From Imbricaverruca yamaguchii (taxonomy: Eukaryota; Arthropoda; Thecostraca; Neoverrucidae), in NCBI GenBank assembly GCA_034440575.1, contig JAOTOL010001345.1, forward strand, positions 496,001 through 560,000: 64,000 nucleotides of DNA, in the 5' to 3' direction. Shown here one piece after another: positions 35,560 through 46,343 of this stretch. Each line of letters opens with the position of its first letter. The first letter of the stretch is position 1. The notes below the pieces were generated by a model, which saw only the letters and a list, made by a program, of their open reading frames with translations, searched no databases and was not told the DNA's origin. A program made the translations under genes and the position numbers.

Positions 35560-38135
35560 TTTGTGAGGAAATCAGTAGAAACTTTAAGCGGAAGTGCCTT
35601 ATTCTTGGTGACTTTAGTCTAGAAGGTTATGAAAATGCTGGTATTGGCTCCCATCCTGCAAAATGTTAAATAGGAAATGCCTTGAAGAGGACCTGTTCTT
35701 ACACCAGTTTGTATCGGAACCTACCAGGCATGGGTCATTCTTGGACCTTGTATTTCCGTGGATGTATACCATGTATTATCTTTAGGAAATGCCTTGAAGA
35801 GGACCTGTTCTTACACCAGTTTGTATCGGAACCTACCAGGCATGGTTCATTCTTGGACCTTGTATTCTCGGATTTAAGTGACTTGGTTCAAGACTTGACT
35901 GTAGGCGAAACTCTGGGAAGAAGTGACCATAACATAGTTAGATTCAAGGCACATGTAGGGGAAATTATCAAGGATAATTTGGTAAAGGTTACAAATTTCA
36001 ACAGAGCAGACTTTGACTGCATGAGAGCGGCTTTAAGTGCCATCAGATGGGAAGAAGAATTCTCCAATTTAAATGCCTGTGAAATGTGGGAATAGTTCAA
36101 ATCTTACTTGAAGGAAATTCAGATTAGACATGTCCCCCAAAAGCAAAGACGCAAAAGAATGGTAGGAAAGGCAGCATGGTTTACACCAGACTTGATAAAA
36201 GCAATTAAGGCTAAGAAAACTGCACTTAAGAGTCTTTAAAGAAACCTCAAATGTCGTTAATCTAAAGGCGTATCGAAAAGCTGGAGACACTGTGAAGCAA
36301 AAAATCAGAGCAGCAAAGCGAGCCAAAGAAGTGGATTTAGCTGGAAACTCTAATGGGGACAGTAAAAAGTTCTTTAGTTTCTACAAGCTGAGTAAAGTTT
36401 CTAGCACAATTGGTCCACTGGAGGTAAACGGGACTACATTGGGTGAGGATAGTGAGATGGTTGAGGAGCTGAGCAGGCAGTTTAAATCAGTGTTTACATT
36501 GGAAGATATGACCAATATGCCGACCGTACACGATAGATCAGTGACATGGGATCTGACAAATGATGTTGATTTCATTGATAGTGATGTTGTTTACAATCAT
36601 ATCAGGAAAATAAAGCCAAACAAGGCAGCAGGACCTGATGATATTTATGCTAAGGTGTTGCGGGAAACTGAAAAGGAACTGGCATTTCCACTTAGTATAA
36701 TATTTTGTAGATCAGTTTCACAAAATGAAATTTCAACCGATTGGAAAAGGGCAAATGTAGTTCCCATTTTCAAGAAAGAAGAAAGAGGGAAAGTTGAAAG
36801 CTATAGGCCAGTAAGTCTCACATTCCTAGTCTGCAATGCACTTGAATCAATTATCAAGGATAGAATAGTTAGTTATCTGGAAGGTAGCAGATTGATTCAA
36901 GATACTCAACATGGGTTTAGAAAAGGACGATCGTGTCTTACAAACCTCTTGTACTTTTTGAACTTCGCCACAGAACAATTTGATCAGCGAAATCAGGTTG
37001 ATGTAGCATATCTTGACTTTAGTAAGGCCTTTGACAAGGTACCCCATAAACGGTTAATGGTACAGCTTCAGTCCCATGGTATTGCAGGTAGCATCTTAAA
37101 TGGATAGTTGTGGCTTTCAGATAGACAGCAAAGAGTGATGCTAAATAGTACAAAGTCATCATGGCAAAATGTTCTTAGTGGAGTCCCACAGGGGTCAGTA
37201 CTGGGGCCACTACTGTTCACTATATTTGTAAATAACATTGAAAGTGGCCTAAGCAGTAAAGTTTTGAAATTTGCGGATGATTTAAAGGTCTTTAGGGCAA
37301 TAACAGGTCAAGATGAGCATATCTCGCTGCAAATAGACTTAGACGAACTTGTGAAGTGGTCCGAAGAATGGCAAATGAAATTTAATTTTGATAAGTGCAA
37401 CATCATGCATGTAGGTAAGCAGCATATGAAGGCTCCATACTTGATGGGTGGCCAAGTGCTATCAGTGACTCAACAGGAAAAGGATTTAGGTGTTATTCTA
37501 AACACAAAACTGGGGGAATCAGAACAGACCAAGGAACCCAGGAAGAAGGCACTGAGAATGCTCGGGGCAATAAATAGGAATGTATCATACAGAAGTGAGG
37601 AAGTGATCAGGAAGCTTTACTGTGCATCAGTCAGGCCATATTTGGAATACTGCATCCAAGCTTGGTCTCCTGGCAATGAAAAAGATTGTTGGCTTTTAGA
37701 GAGAGTACAAAAGAGGGCTACAAAAATGGTTAATGGCATAAGCAACCTGGCATATGAGGAAAGATTGAAGAAATTGAATATGTTTTCAGATACCTTAAAT
37801 TTGTCCATGGTCTGGAGAGGGGATACCTTGGGGAAATGTTTGAATTGAACAGAAATGATGCAATTAGAGGTCATAAATTCAAAATTAAAGTTAACCACAG
37901 CAGAACAAGGTTAAGGCAAACTTTCTTCACCAACAGCGTAGTGGAACACTGGAACCAGCTGCCAGAAAACATTGTTAGTAGCAGCACATTGAACATCTTT
38001 AAAAACAGCATGGACAATCATTATAAGAATAGAAGGATTGCTTTTCAGTATTACAGGGAGGGCTTATTGACAGATTTGGTGGGAAACTGGTTCAGTGTAC
38101 AGAGTGCAACCAAGAAGGGTCCTTGTGGCTCTTAG
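35560..38135 (+). pseudogene. LINE ORF2 relic: endonuclease C-terminus, reverse transcriptase, C-terminal domain
   Basis: Seen in order: CLILGDFS (endonuclease GDFN motif, about 35595), FLDLVFSD and GRSDHNIV (the S-D-H catalytic box, about 35925), a connector broken by stops near 36094 and 36238, then the reverse transcriptase (36292 onward): NKAAGPDDI, SYRPVSLT, QHGFRKGRSCLTNLL, VDVAYLDFSKAFDKVPH (first catalytic Asp), GVPQGSVLGPLLF and LKFADDLKVF (catalytic FADD intact). A TAG at 37105-37107, where tryptophan is expected in N-W-I-x-x-W-L, splits it. The C-terminal domain ends with IFKNSMDNHY and a stop near 38135. The first half of the endonuclease is deleted and an 85-bp stretch is duplicated. 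Confidence 0.9.
35671..35867 (+). repeat. 85-bp direct duplication (112-bp period) in the LINE endonuclease region
   Basis: AGGAAATGCCTTGAAGAGGA through CTTGGACCTTGTATT occurs at 35672 and again at 35784 with only one or two differences. The intervening 27 bp are unrelated. The near identity shows a duplication younger than the element. Confidence 0.93.
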
Positions 38136-38191
38136 TTGCACTAATCTTTTATGTCTTTATGTCTTTTATGTCTTTTTGTCTTTTATGTCTA

Positions 38192-38943
38192 AGACCCCCC
38201 TCTAAAATCCAAACTATGCATCGCACGAAAACGAAAGAGGTGTCATCGGAAAGCGCTCGACGAGTATGGTCCAGGTCCTCCCTCCATAATTTTGTCCCCA
38301 AAAGTGACGTCACCAGGGGTGTTAGATTTTCACGACTTTTCACGACTTACATTATGTTTTTGACTCTGGGGAGTTTATTTTTGGGGATATATTAAAACAA
38401 TTGTTTGGAATGAGAATAGGACAGCGAAATCGACCAGGTCTATAATTTTTTGGCCCCCCATTTTTTTATTTCAAAATTTTAAGTTGTCAGGTTTTCTTTA
38501 ATTTTCCTTTTCCACTGGGTAGAGCAGACCGAGAAACGTTGTTGGCAGTCAACTTGCCCTAATAACAAAATGCTTACTTTAGCCAGAATCCTCGATTTGA
38601 ACTGCAAATACGCAAAATTTTTATGTAGTCAAAAACGAAAAAAAAGAGAAAAATCCCACTGGTACGTTTTGTTGCATCCGTAATGATAAGCAAACACTAA
38701 AAGTTTCATTAAAATATCCGTATCCGTTAATGCGTGACGACTGGTTGAACTTTTTTGGAGGTGATCTCACTTGACCTTGACTAACTCGATGACGCTAAAG
38801 GACCTGACCGAAAATTTTGAATCAGCATGTCAAATTGATGTAGGAAATGCATGCCTAATTTTGGCGCGCTGCCTCGCGTCGTTCGTCCGTTCTCCGCGAA
38901 AAACCTGAGTGGGGGGGGGGGGTTGAAAACCCCCGAGACTTAA
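38192..38943 (-). mobile_element. TTAA-1 element, copy 5, right fragment
   Basis: It resumes at ACCCCCCTCTAAAATCCAAA and runs in minus orientation through all family landmarks to a G run, then GGTTGAAAACCCCCGAGACTTAA with TTAA at 38940-38943. Together with 34190-34244 it makes one almost complete copy. Confidence 0.87.
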
Positions 38944-39993
38944 CATTCTCTGCATGCGTATTCTGACATTGTCAGCCCGTGGAATTAACGTATAACTTGC
39001 ACACATGGACAATTTTCCAATTGATATAGATTATCTGTTCAAGTCGGCGATTCGTGAACTCTGGCGAGAAAAACAAAATTATTATTACTGGTGGTGATGT
39101 ATTGTATTCGTGTAGTGACATTGCATTGTAGTTTGTACTCGTACTTGTCGCCAACGTCAATAGCACAAGCGTGAACAACTGGTGGTTCTGGTCAACTACA
39201 GGACCGACAGGCGATAATTCCTGTTACTTTTAACATCAGCAGTTTGCGGACCTTGCTACCTCTTGCATCTCCACTGTGCGGTCTCTGTTGCTTGTAGCAT
39301 CGTCAGACCACGGTCGGCTATCGGCCCTGTGATCGGCTAGCATTGCTCCCGGCCACCTTCAGCATCAGTCGATTGTGCTCCCCCACCATGTGATAAACAT
39401 CGGCACCGTTCTGTGTTATCGCAGGCGGGCGGCTGGGCGGTGGGGGCGGTCCGGTGCAGCTGCGATAACGTGCACTCTGATGGCGCACGTGGTGCGTGCT
39501 GTGCTGTGTGAGGAGCACAGCAGTGTCAGATGCTGCCAACTAATGCCGCAGGGCACGCACCACTGCCTCCACAGCAACAGCGCGACCTCCCAACTAACGT
39601 TGCAGGTCATAAACCGCTGCCACACAGCAAGAGCGAGACCTGCCATCTAATAGTATGGTGCAGTTCACATCACATCACTTCCACAGAAGCAGCGGGATCT
39701 GCTAACTAATGCTGCAGTTCACATTGCTTCCATTACACACTGCAGTTCACACTGCTTCCACAGCAACAGCGGGACCTGCCAACTAATGCCGCAGGTCACG
39801 TGCCACTCCTTCCACAGCAGCAGCGGGACCTGCTAATGGCGTAGTTCACATCATACCACTTCCACAGCAGCAGCGGGGCAAGCAGGTTGGAAGAGCTACA
39901 GCGTCATGTCCATGGCGATAAGTATCCGGAATAGTTTTAGAACTCCAGGGAATGCTAGCAGACATAATGCATGTTGGTAACGCGCTGCATATA
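38944..39993. repeat. Anonymous DNA with a degenerate tandem repeat (about 60-65 bp unit)
   Basis: At 39480-39880 units of the type CCACAGCAGCAGCGGGACCT GC-TAACTAATG-CTGCAGTTCACA recur about six times with irregular spacing. The remainder (38944-39470) shows nothing recognised. Confidence 0.55.
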
Positions 39994-40804
39994 TGAACCC
40001 GCGCCGTCTCTCCGGTCAGATCCTCACACCCCGTCTCGGGGGGGGGGGTGGATAGTAACCCCACTCTAAACTCCAAACTAAGCGTCCCACGAAAACGAAA
40101 GCGGTGTCATCGGAAAGCGCTCGACGAGATGGTCCGGATCCATCCGCCAAAACAATTTCCCCCAAAAGTGACGTCACCAGGGGGCTAGATTTTCACGAAT
40201 TTTCACGACTTACATCATGCTTTTGGCTCTGGGGAGTTCATTTGGGGATATATGAAGAAAACAAATTTACTTGGGATGAGAAAAGGACAGAGAAATCGAC
40301 TAGTGCCATACATTTTTTTATGTTTAAAAATTTGTAGCTTTCAAGTTTTCTTTAATTTTCCTTTTCCAATGAGTTGAGCAGACCGAGAAACGTTGTTGAA
40401 AGTAAAAATTCCTTATAAAAATGTTACTTTAGTCAGAATCTTCTAATTGAACCGTAATTTGCAAATATGCAAAATTTATATGTAGTCAAAAACGAAAAAA
40501 TTCCAGTCGTACGCTTTGTTGCATCCCTGAAGATAAGCAAACGCTAATAGTTTCATTAAAATATCTGTATCTGCTAAAGCGTGACGACTGGTTGAACTTT
40601 TTTGGAGGTGACCTCACTTGAACTTGACTAACTCGATGACCCCAGATGCTCTGAATTGAAATTTTGAAACAGCACGCCAAATTGATGTGGGAAAAGGTAT
40701 GCCAAATTTGGGTGCGCTCCCGCGCACCGTTCGTCCGCCGTCCGCGAAAAACTTGAGAGGGATGGTTGAAGGGCGCCCCCCCCCACCGAGACGGGACAGG
40801 TTAA
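39994..40804 (-). mobile_element. TTAA-1 element, copy 6
   Basis: The left end TGAA-CCCGCGCCGTCTCTCCGG has one change from TTAA. The right end CCCCCCCCACCGAGACGGGACAGG is followed by TTAA at 40801-40804. It shows well the two-part left end: CCCGCGCCGTCTC, then CCGGTCAGATCCTCACACC, then CCGTCTC with a G run. Confidence 0.88.
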
Positions 40805-41541
40805 AGTTCTCCATATGGCCGATGGTGCAACTGCCATTAAGAATGAATACATGAATCATTTCTCATACAATTTTAATGGAGTCAGAATTCCCACACATCA
40901 AGTATCATGATATTCAACTTATCACAATGGAAGGATTCTGGATACGCATGTCTTGCTTAATCTATATGGTTGCACCTAGAACCTGCAGTAATATAGAAAC
41001 CGTTTCAGTTGGGTATTTTGTTTATTTTCATCCATGGTTCCATGGGTGTAACCATTGGAGGGCTGGGGGACATGTCCCCCAATTTCTGAAAGTGTTGATT
41101 TGACCCCCCCCCCCCCCCCCATCATTTTTCCGTGTCGCCCCAAGCCTCGCTACCTGAGCATCATCGCCGCAAAATTATACTCAATCATTTATAGAGTCAA
41201 AATATATACGCAAGAGAATCACCAAAGATGCTAAAAGCAGATGCAGCCAATAAGCCAATAAGAGGCTATCTATCTTCACAAAATATCCGAAGAGTATATC
41301 AGCAGACGTTAGAAATTTCTTCTGCTTCCAGGCCATTCTTGAATGACATGAACCTTGACCATCTTCTGATTTTTGCTTTTGTCAAAATTTGTGCTCTGCT
41401 AGGCAACACATTTGCATTATCGTTAGGCTTTATGCATCTTAGGTTGCATTAGCCTGTTCATATATTGATATATCTTGAACAAATGCGACTCTGGGTGTTC
41501 TTGGGTATCTTCAAGACCACTGATGGAAGTCATAGCCAGCC
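40805..41541. other. Anonymous DNA with a poly-C run
   Basis: A run of about 17 C at 41104-41120 follows a GGGGGACATGTCCCCC palindrome (41068-41083). No gene was recognised. Confidence 0.5.
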
Positions 41542-42090
41542 TTAACCCGTCCCGTCTCGAGGGGGGATCTTCAACCGCCCCTCAGGTTTTTTTTCGCGGA
41601 TAGCGGACGAACGGCACGTGTCAGCGCGCCCAAGTTTTGCATACTTTTTCCCACATCAATTGGGCATGCTGTCTGAAAATTTGGAAGTCAGGTCATCTAG
41701 GGTCAATGAGTTAGTTAAGATCAAGTGAGGTCACCTACACAAAAGTTAAACCAGTCGTCACGCTTTAATGGATACATGTATTTTAATGAAACTTTCAGCG
41801 TTTGCATATCTTTATGGATGCGACGAAACGTACGAGTGGATTTTTTTCGTTTTTGACCACATATATAGTTTGCCTATTTGCAAATTGCAGTCCAAATGGA
41901 AGATTCCCGCTAATGTAAGAATTTTTTTAGGGCAAATTGACTTCCATCAACGTTTCTAGGCCGGCTCTACCCATTGGAAAAGGAAGATTAAAGACAACTT
42001 GAAAACTCAAAATTTTGAAAGTTCAACAAAAAAAAATTATTTCTGGGGGTCAAAACATTTTAAGGCCCTGATCGATTTCGCTGTCATTCC
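41542..42090 (+). mobile_element. TTAA-1 element, copy 7 (right third missing)
   Basis: TTAA at 41542-41545 leads into CCCGTCCCGTCTCGAGGGGG. The copy follows the family to GATTTCGCTGTC and breaks there. The break coincides with a perfect 11-bp inverted repeat with a 4-nt loop (42083-42093/42098-42108). Confidence 0.85.
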
Positions 42091-42111
42091 AAATAATTTT
42101 GGAATGACACG

Positions 42112-43000
42112 GGCTATTCCTTGATACAAGATGTGAGCAGGTTAGGGCGAATACAAAAATGCGACACGACCAAAGAAATCGATTTGGCCTTTGACTTTGG
42201 AAATCACTTATATTGAGCAACATTATAAAATGGCACAGATCACGTCGAACGGCTCCTACTTGGTGCAAATTGAACCCATAGCGACGAATCGCGAGGACTT
42301 GGAAAAATCTAAACTAGCCTTTGACCATGAGGTTTCACCTTGACATATCCAGGTTTTAAAATGTTACTCGAGGATTCACCATGGGCTGTCACTTGACATC
42401 CATTGTCACGATTGTACATTCGTTGTCACGAATAACATCCATTTGCTGCCAGTTGAAGCCACAACGACGAAACGCGATGATATCGAAGAACTTAGTTAAA
42501 CCTTTGATCTTGACATGTTCCGGTTTGAAATGTTACTCGAATGTTCACCACAGGTTATTGTTTGATTCCAAAATTGGACAAGTTTGAGAGAAAACGAAAA
42601 AATATGGCAACCGAAGCATTAGCTTGGCCTTTGTCCTTGACAAATAATTATGTTGCCTAGATTTCTGATACTGCAAAGTAAGACACGTAAAATGACGCTC
42701 ATTTGATGGAAATTGAAGCGATAGCAACCGAACCTCGCGTTCGGTCGATATCGCTTCAATATTTATATCTAATAAACGAAGCTAACCTATGACATATAAA
42801 TTTTACCTTGACACGTACCGACTTGAAATATTGCATTATGGTTCACCACAGGCTTCTTGGCAGATTTGGGAGTAAACGAAACAAAATGCAGGCAACCGAA
42901 GAAGCTGGCTTACGTTGAACTTTGACCGTGAAATTGGTAATGCGTGACCTATGTAATTCCTTTCAGCGCGTTCAGTGTTAATTGATTCGAACGATGAGAA
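42112..43000. repeat. Ancient irregular tandem repeat (about 170-300 bp period)
   Basis: Three blocks share ATGTTACTCGA-GTTCACCA (near 42361, 42529 and 42828) and AATTGAAGC-AGCRACGAA (near 42267, 42451 and 42711), with unequal spacing. There is no coding frame. Confidence 0.5.
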
Positions 43001-43103
43001 ACCCGTCGCTGAATGCCGATGCCAATACAAATGCGCCTCTGGCGAACTCGTTGCTGAATATGACTACGAATACGACCGTACAACGTTAACTTGACGTACG
43101 TGC

Positions 43104-43920
43104 TTAACCCGCACCGTCTCTCCGGTCAGATCCTCACACCCCCATCTCGGGGGAGGCGGACAGTAATCCCCCCTCTAAAATCCAAACTAAGAGTCGCACG
43201 AAAACGAAAGAGGTGTCACCGGAAAGCGCTCGACGACTAGGTTTCATGATCCAGCACCAAAAGATTTTCCCCCAAAAGTGACGTCACCAGGGGATAGATT
43301 TTCACGACTTTTCACGACTTACATTATGTTTTTGGCACTGGGGAATTCATTTTGGCGGATGTATGAAAAAAGAAAATTTATTTGGAATGAAAAAAGGTCT
43401 TTGGCTTTAATGTCCCTAAAAAAACAATTATTTTTTGAATTTTCAAAATTTTGAGTTTTCAAGTTTTCTTTAATTTTCCTTTTCCAATGCATAGAACAGA
43501 CCGAGAAACGTTGTTGGAAGTCAACTTGCCCCAATAACAAATCCTTACTTTAGCCAGAATCCTCTGTTTGAACTGCAATTTGGCAAATACGCAAAATTTA
43601 TATGTAGCCAAAAACGAAAAACGAGAAAAAAAATCCACTTATCCGTTTTGTTGCATCCCTAAGGATAAGCAAACGCTGAAAGTTTCATTAAAATATCTGT
43701 ATCCGTTAAAGCGTGACGATTGGTTGAACTTTTTTAGGTGACCTCATTTGACCTTGACTAACTTGTTGACCCTAGATGACCTGACTTCAAAATTTGGAAA
43801 CAGCATGCTAAATTGGTGTGGGAAAAGGTATGCCAAATTTGGGTGCGCCGGTCGTCCACTATCCGCGAAAAACCTGAGGGGGCGGTTGAAGACCCACCCC
43901 CCTGAGACGGGACGGGTTAA
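43104..43920 (-). mobile_element. TTAA-1 element, copy 8 (complete, TTAA on both sides)
   Basis: TTAA at 43104-43107 and 43917-43920 encloses 809 bp with CCCGCACCGTCTC on the left and GAGACGGGACGGG on the right. This and copy 3 are the two best full-length members, in opposite orientations. Confidence 0.9.
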
Positions 43921-45186
43921 AGTTGTTGATTCCTTGGCTTTTCAAGCAAACATTTGGAGACATCTGGATAGAAAGCTTGAATTTTCCCCTGCACTAGCCT
44001 TGAAGGCCTGTCGATAGCACTGACCATGAGCGCATCCCAGAGTGGGGCCACAGAGTGATCAATTCCCTCCCTGAAGTGATGAAACTTCAATTGGAAGTGA
44101 CCTGAAATTGAATACTGAGTCTACTGAAGCTTAGAATATTGATATGAATAAACACAGACATCCTTCAGCCCCCTTTCCGCACCATTTTGGAATAAGGGAA
44201 AAACCACACATATGATTAATGCTCCAGCATTGCAACCAGGTAATTGTACCAAATGCTGAATTTTTTTTGCTATCAGAAAAAAAATGCACCTTACTCGTCA
44301 GAAAAAAAACTTGTGGCTTAGTGCTTTATTTATGCTTTTAGGCATGCATGGCCACAACTCCTCTTCTTAATAGCATCCCTTGCACCACAGTTTGTCCAAT
44401 TTGTATCTCAAGTAGTATTCAGTGTGCTTCTTCATTTAGGGGTCATGTGTCTTTGTGGACCAGGTGATGCACACAGTGCACCTCAAGTTACTAGGATTTA
44501 TGGTTTAGGTGTCACCATGCAGAAAGAATGTTCCAATGCATATGCACTCCAGTAAAAAATTGCATTAATTATGCATGGTAATTCATAAGCAAATTGAGTT
44601 GACAAAAGCATAGAAGTTGGAATGGAGGACATTTCCATCAAAATGCACTTTAATGCTCCCCTTAAAGCACTGGAGCAATTACAACATGCATATACTGATA
44701 CACAAATATAATTGTAACATTAATTCTGGTAACCTGCATCCCAGATACTTCCCACATAATATGCAAAATACCTGACCTTGTCACTTAACACAGGGCTAGA
44801 GAGCAGATAATGAGGTACAACTCATGCAACAATGAGGATAGCAGATAATGAGCAGATAATGAGGTACAAAAAAATATTCGGATTCGACTAACATTTTAGT
44901 ATGTTATATAATAAGTACCCATTATTATTTTAAGGTAAGATGAGTATCAACAGCTTAATTTGATGCTGCAAGGTGCAAAACCTCTCACAATCGTGCCGAA
45001 GTCAGTAGATTTCACCCCTATCCCTTCTGTTCAAATGCTTCCGAAATTGCCGGGAACTTTTCATATACAGAATGGCGGGAAATAACATAATGTATTCATA
45101 TATCAGTGAGGTTTTCATATATGTCCTTTTCACAACCCGAAATGGCTGGCATGCACACACACATATATATTGTATATATTGTCATT
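43921..45186. other. Anonymous AT-rich DNA
   Basis: A short duplication of AGCAGATAATGAGGTACAA lies near 44800-44870. No gene was recognised. Confidence 0.5.
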
Positions 45187-45187
45187 A

Positions 45188-45249
<62 letters not shown>
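45187..45249. repeat. (TA)n microsatellite
   Basis: TA run with one ATTATA interruption. Confidence 0.96.
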
Positions 45250-45252
<3 letters not shown>

Positions 45253-45778
45253 ACATATGCCTAATTATTATTCTTGTTGTTAGTATTATTATTGAGTAAT
45301 TGTGTGCAAAATACATGAAGTTAATGAGAGGCCCCACATCGAACGAGTGCATGCTCAATGGTACCCGATGTTAAAAGTCTAAGTTATTAGTGGACATGCC
45401 TTTACGGCTGTGAAAGAAACCCACTCGCTCAATCCGTCCGTCCGCAGGTTTCCTACCACGGTAAATGGCCCAATGTTGTGCCTGCAGCACTGGAATCATA
45501 TACAATCTGTGTCGTATTCCAGTTCATCCAGCACCATATGTGGTGCCGTCTTCTGGCATTCAGACTTGAGGGCTGGATGTGAAGTTTGCGAGCTGACTTC
45601 CCGATAACTAAACGCCTGTCTTCTACGCGAGTGCTACTGTTGAACAACCAGCCGTTGACTTCGCTTCCTCACCGGCCGTGTGTACTCTACACGCTGTGTG
45701 GTGTGCGTGACTCGACTAAGCTCCTCCCATGTCACCGTGTGACCTGGTGACCTGAGGCGCGCTCTTCTCGGTCGACAG
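45250..45778. other. Anonymous DNA upstream of a candidate exon
   Basis: Nothing was recognised; the last 20 bp (GCTCTTCTCGGTCGACAG) serve as the acceptor region of the next feature. Confidence 0.5.
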
Positions 45779-45880
45779 GCGCGCCCCGTAGCGGACGCGG
45801 TGTGTCGGTACCAGCAGGTGGCACAACCCACCCTGCTGAAGCGCACCATGAGGCGGCTCCAGCTGGATACCGTCGCCAAG
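45779..45880 (+). CDS. Candidate internal exon of an unidentified host gene
   Basis: 102 bp (exactly 34 codons, phase 0 at both ends) lie between TCTTCTCGGTCGACAG and GTGAGGGC, consensus acceptor and donor. The product begins ARPVADAVCRYQQVAQPTLL and ends KRTMRRLQLDTVAK, with strongly GC-biased third positions. I do not recognise the family. A short minisatellite starts 30 bp into the next intron. Confidence 0.5.
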
Positions 45881-45904
45881 GTGAGGGCAACACGGACACC
45901 ACGC

Positions 45905-46035
45905 CGACGGCACCTCACGCCGCACGCGTATGGTCTCAGCGTCGCGCGTGTGTCACCTCGCGCCGCACATGTGACCTCAGCTTCTCACGCGTGTGACCTC
46001 AGCGCCGCACGCGTGTGACCTCAGCGCCACACGCA
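45905..46035. repeat. Minisatellite, about 22-bp unit, 5-6 copies
   Basis: The unit is GTGTGACCTCAGCGCCGCAC plus GC, with variants. Confidence 0.8.
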
Positions 46036-46236
46036 TGTACCTTCCGGTTGCTGTGGTTTCGATGCAGCCAGTCGGAAGGCCTACGTCTTGTTGGACACCT
46101 TACCGCCAGTATGTCGTCCTACTTTCTGGCGTTTTGGCATCAACACGGTAGGCATTAAGTGCGGGAACCAAGGATTTATTACCATTGTTATCAAGCAAAT
46201 AACTATATACGCAACAGGTATATATATATATAAATA

Positions 46237-46343
46237 TATAGTGAGATTGCATGTGAGGTGGCACTGTTACTAGCTCCAGGATGTATGTGAGGTGGCACCG
46301 GTACTGGGCAGATGAGTTATCCAGTGCGGCGACCTCGTGACCG
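46237..46343 (+). repeat. 5' LTR fragment
   Basis: About 90 percent identical to 49191-49296, starting GTGAGATTGCATGTGAGGTG and ending GTGCGGCGACCTCGTGACCG. TG at the left tip is changed to TA. The LTR is cut at this point and fused to pol. Confidence 0.85.

Larger units (their letters stand above)
34245..38191 (+). mobile_element. CR1/L2-like LINE inserted in TTAA-1 copy 5
   Basis: This 3.95-kb element has a 5' UTR of about 730 bp, an ORF1 (34979-35551), a broken ORF2 (about 35560-38135) and a short 3' end made of TTTTATGTCT-like tandem units (38148-38190). A tail of short tandem repeats instead of poly(A) is typical of CR1/L2-group LINEs. The left edge is set by the end of the TTAA-1 fragment at 34244 and the right edge by its resumption at 38192. 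About 10 bp of target appear to be missing and no target duplication is visible. The element is inactive (endonuclease deletion, frameshifts, nonsense). Confidence 0.82.
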
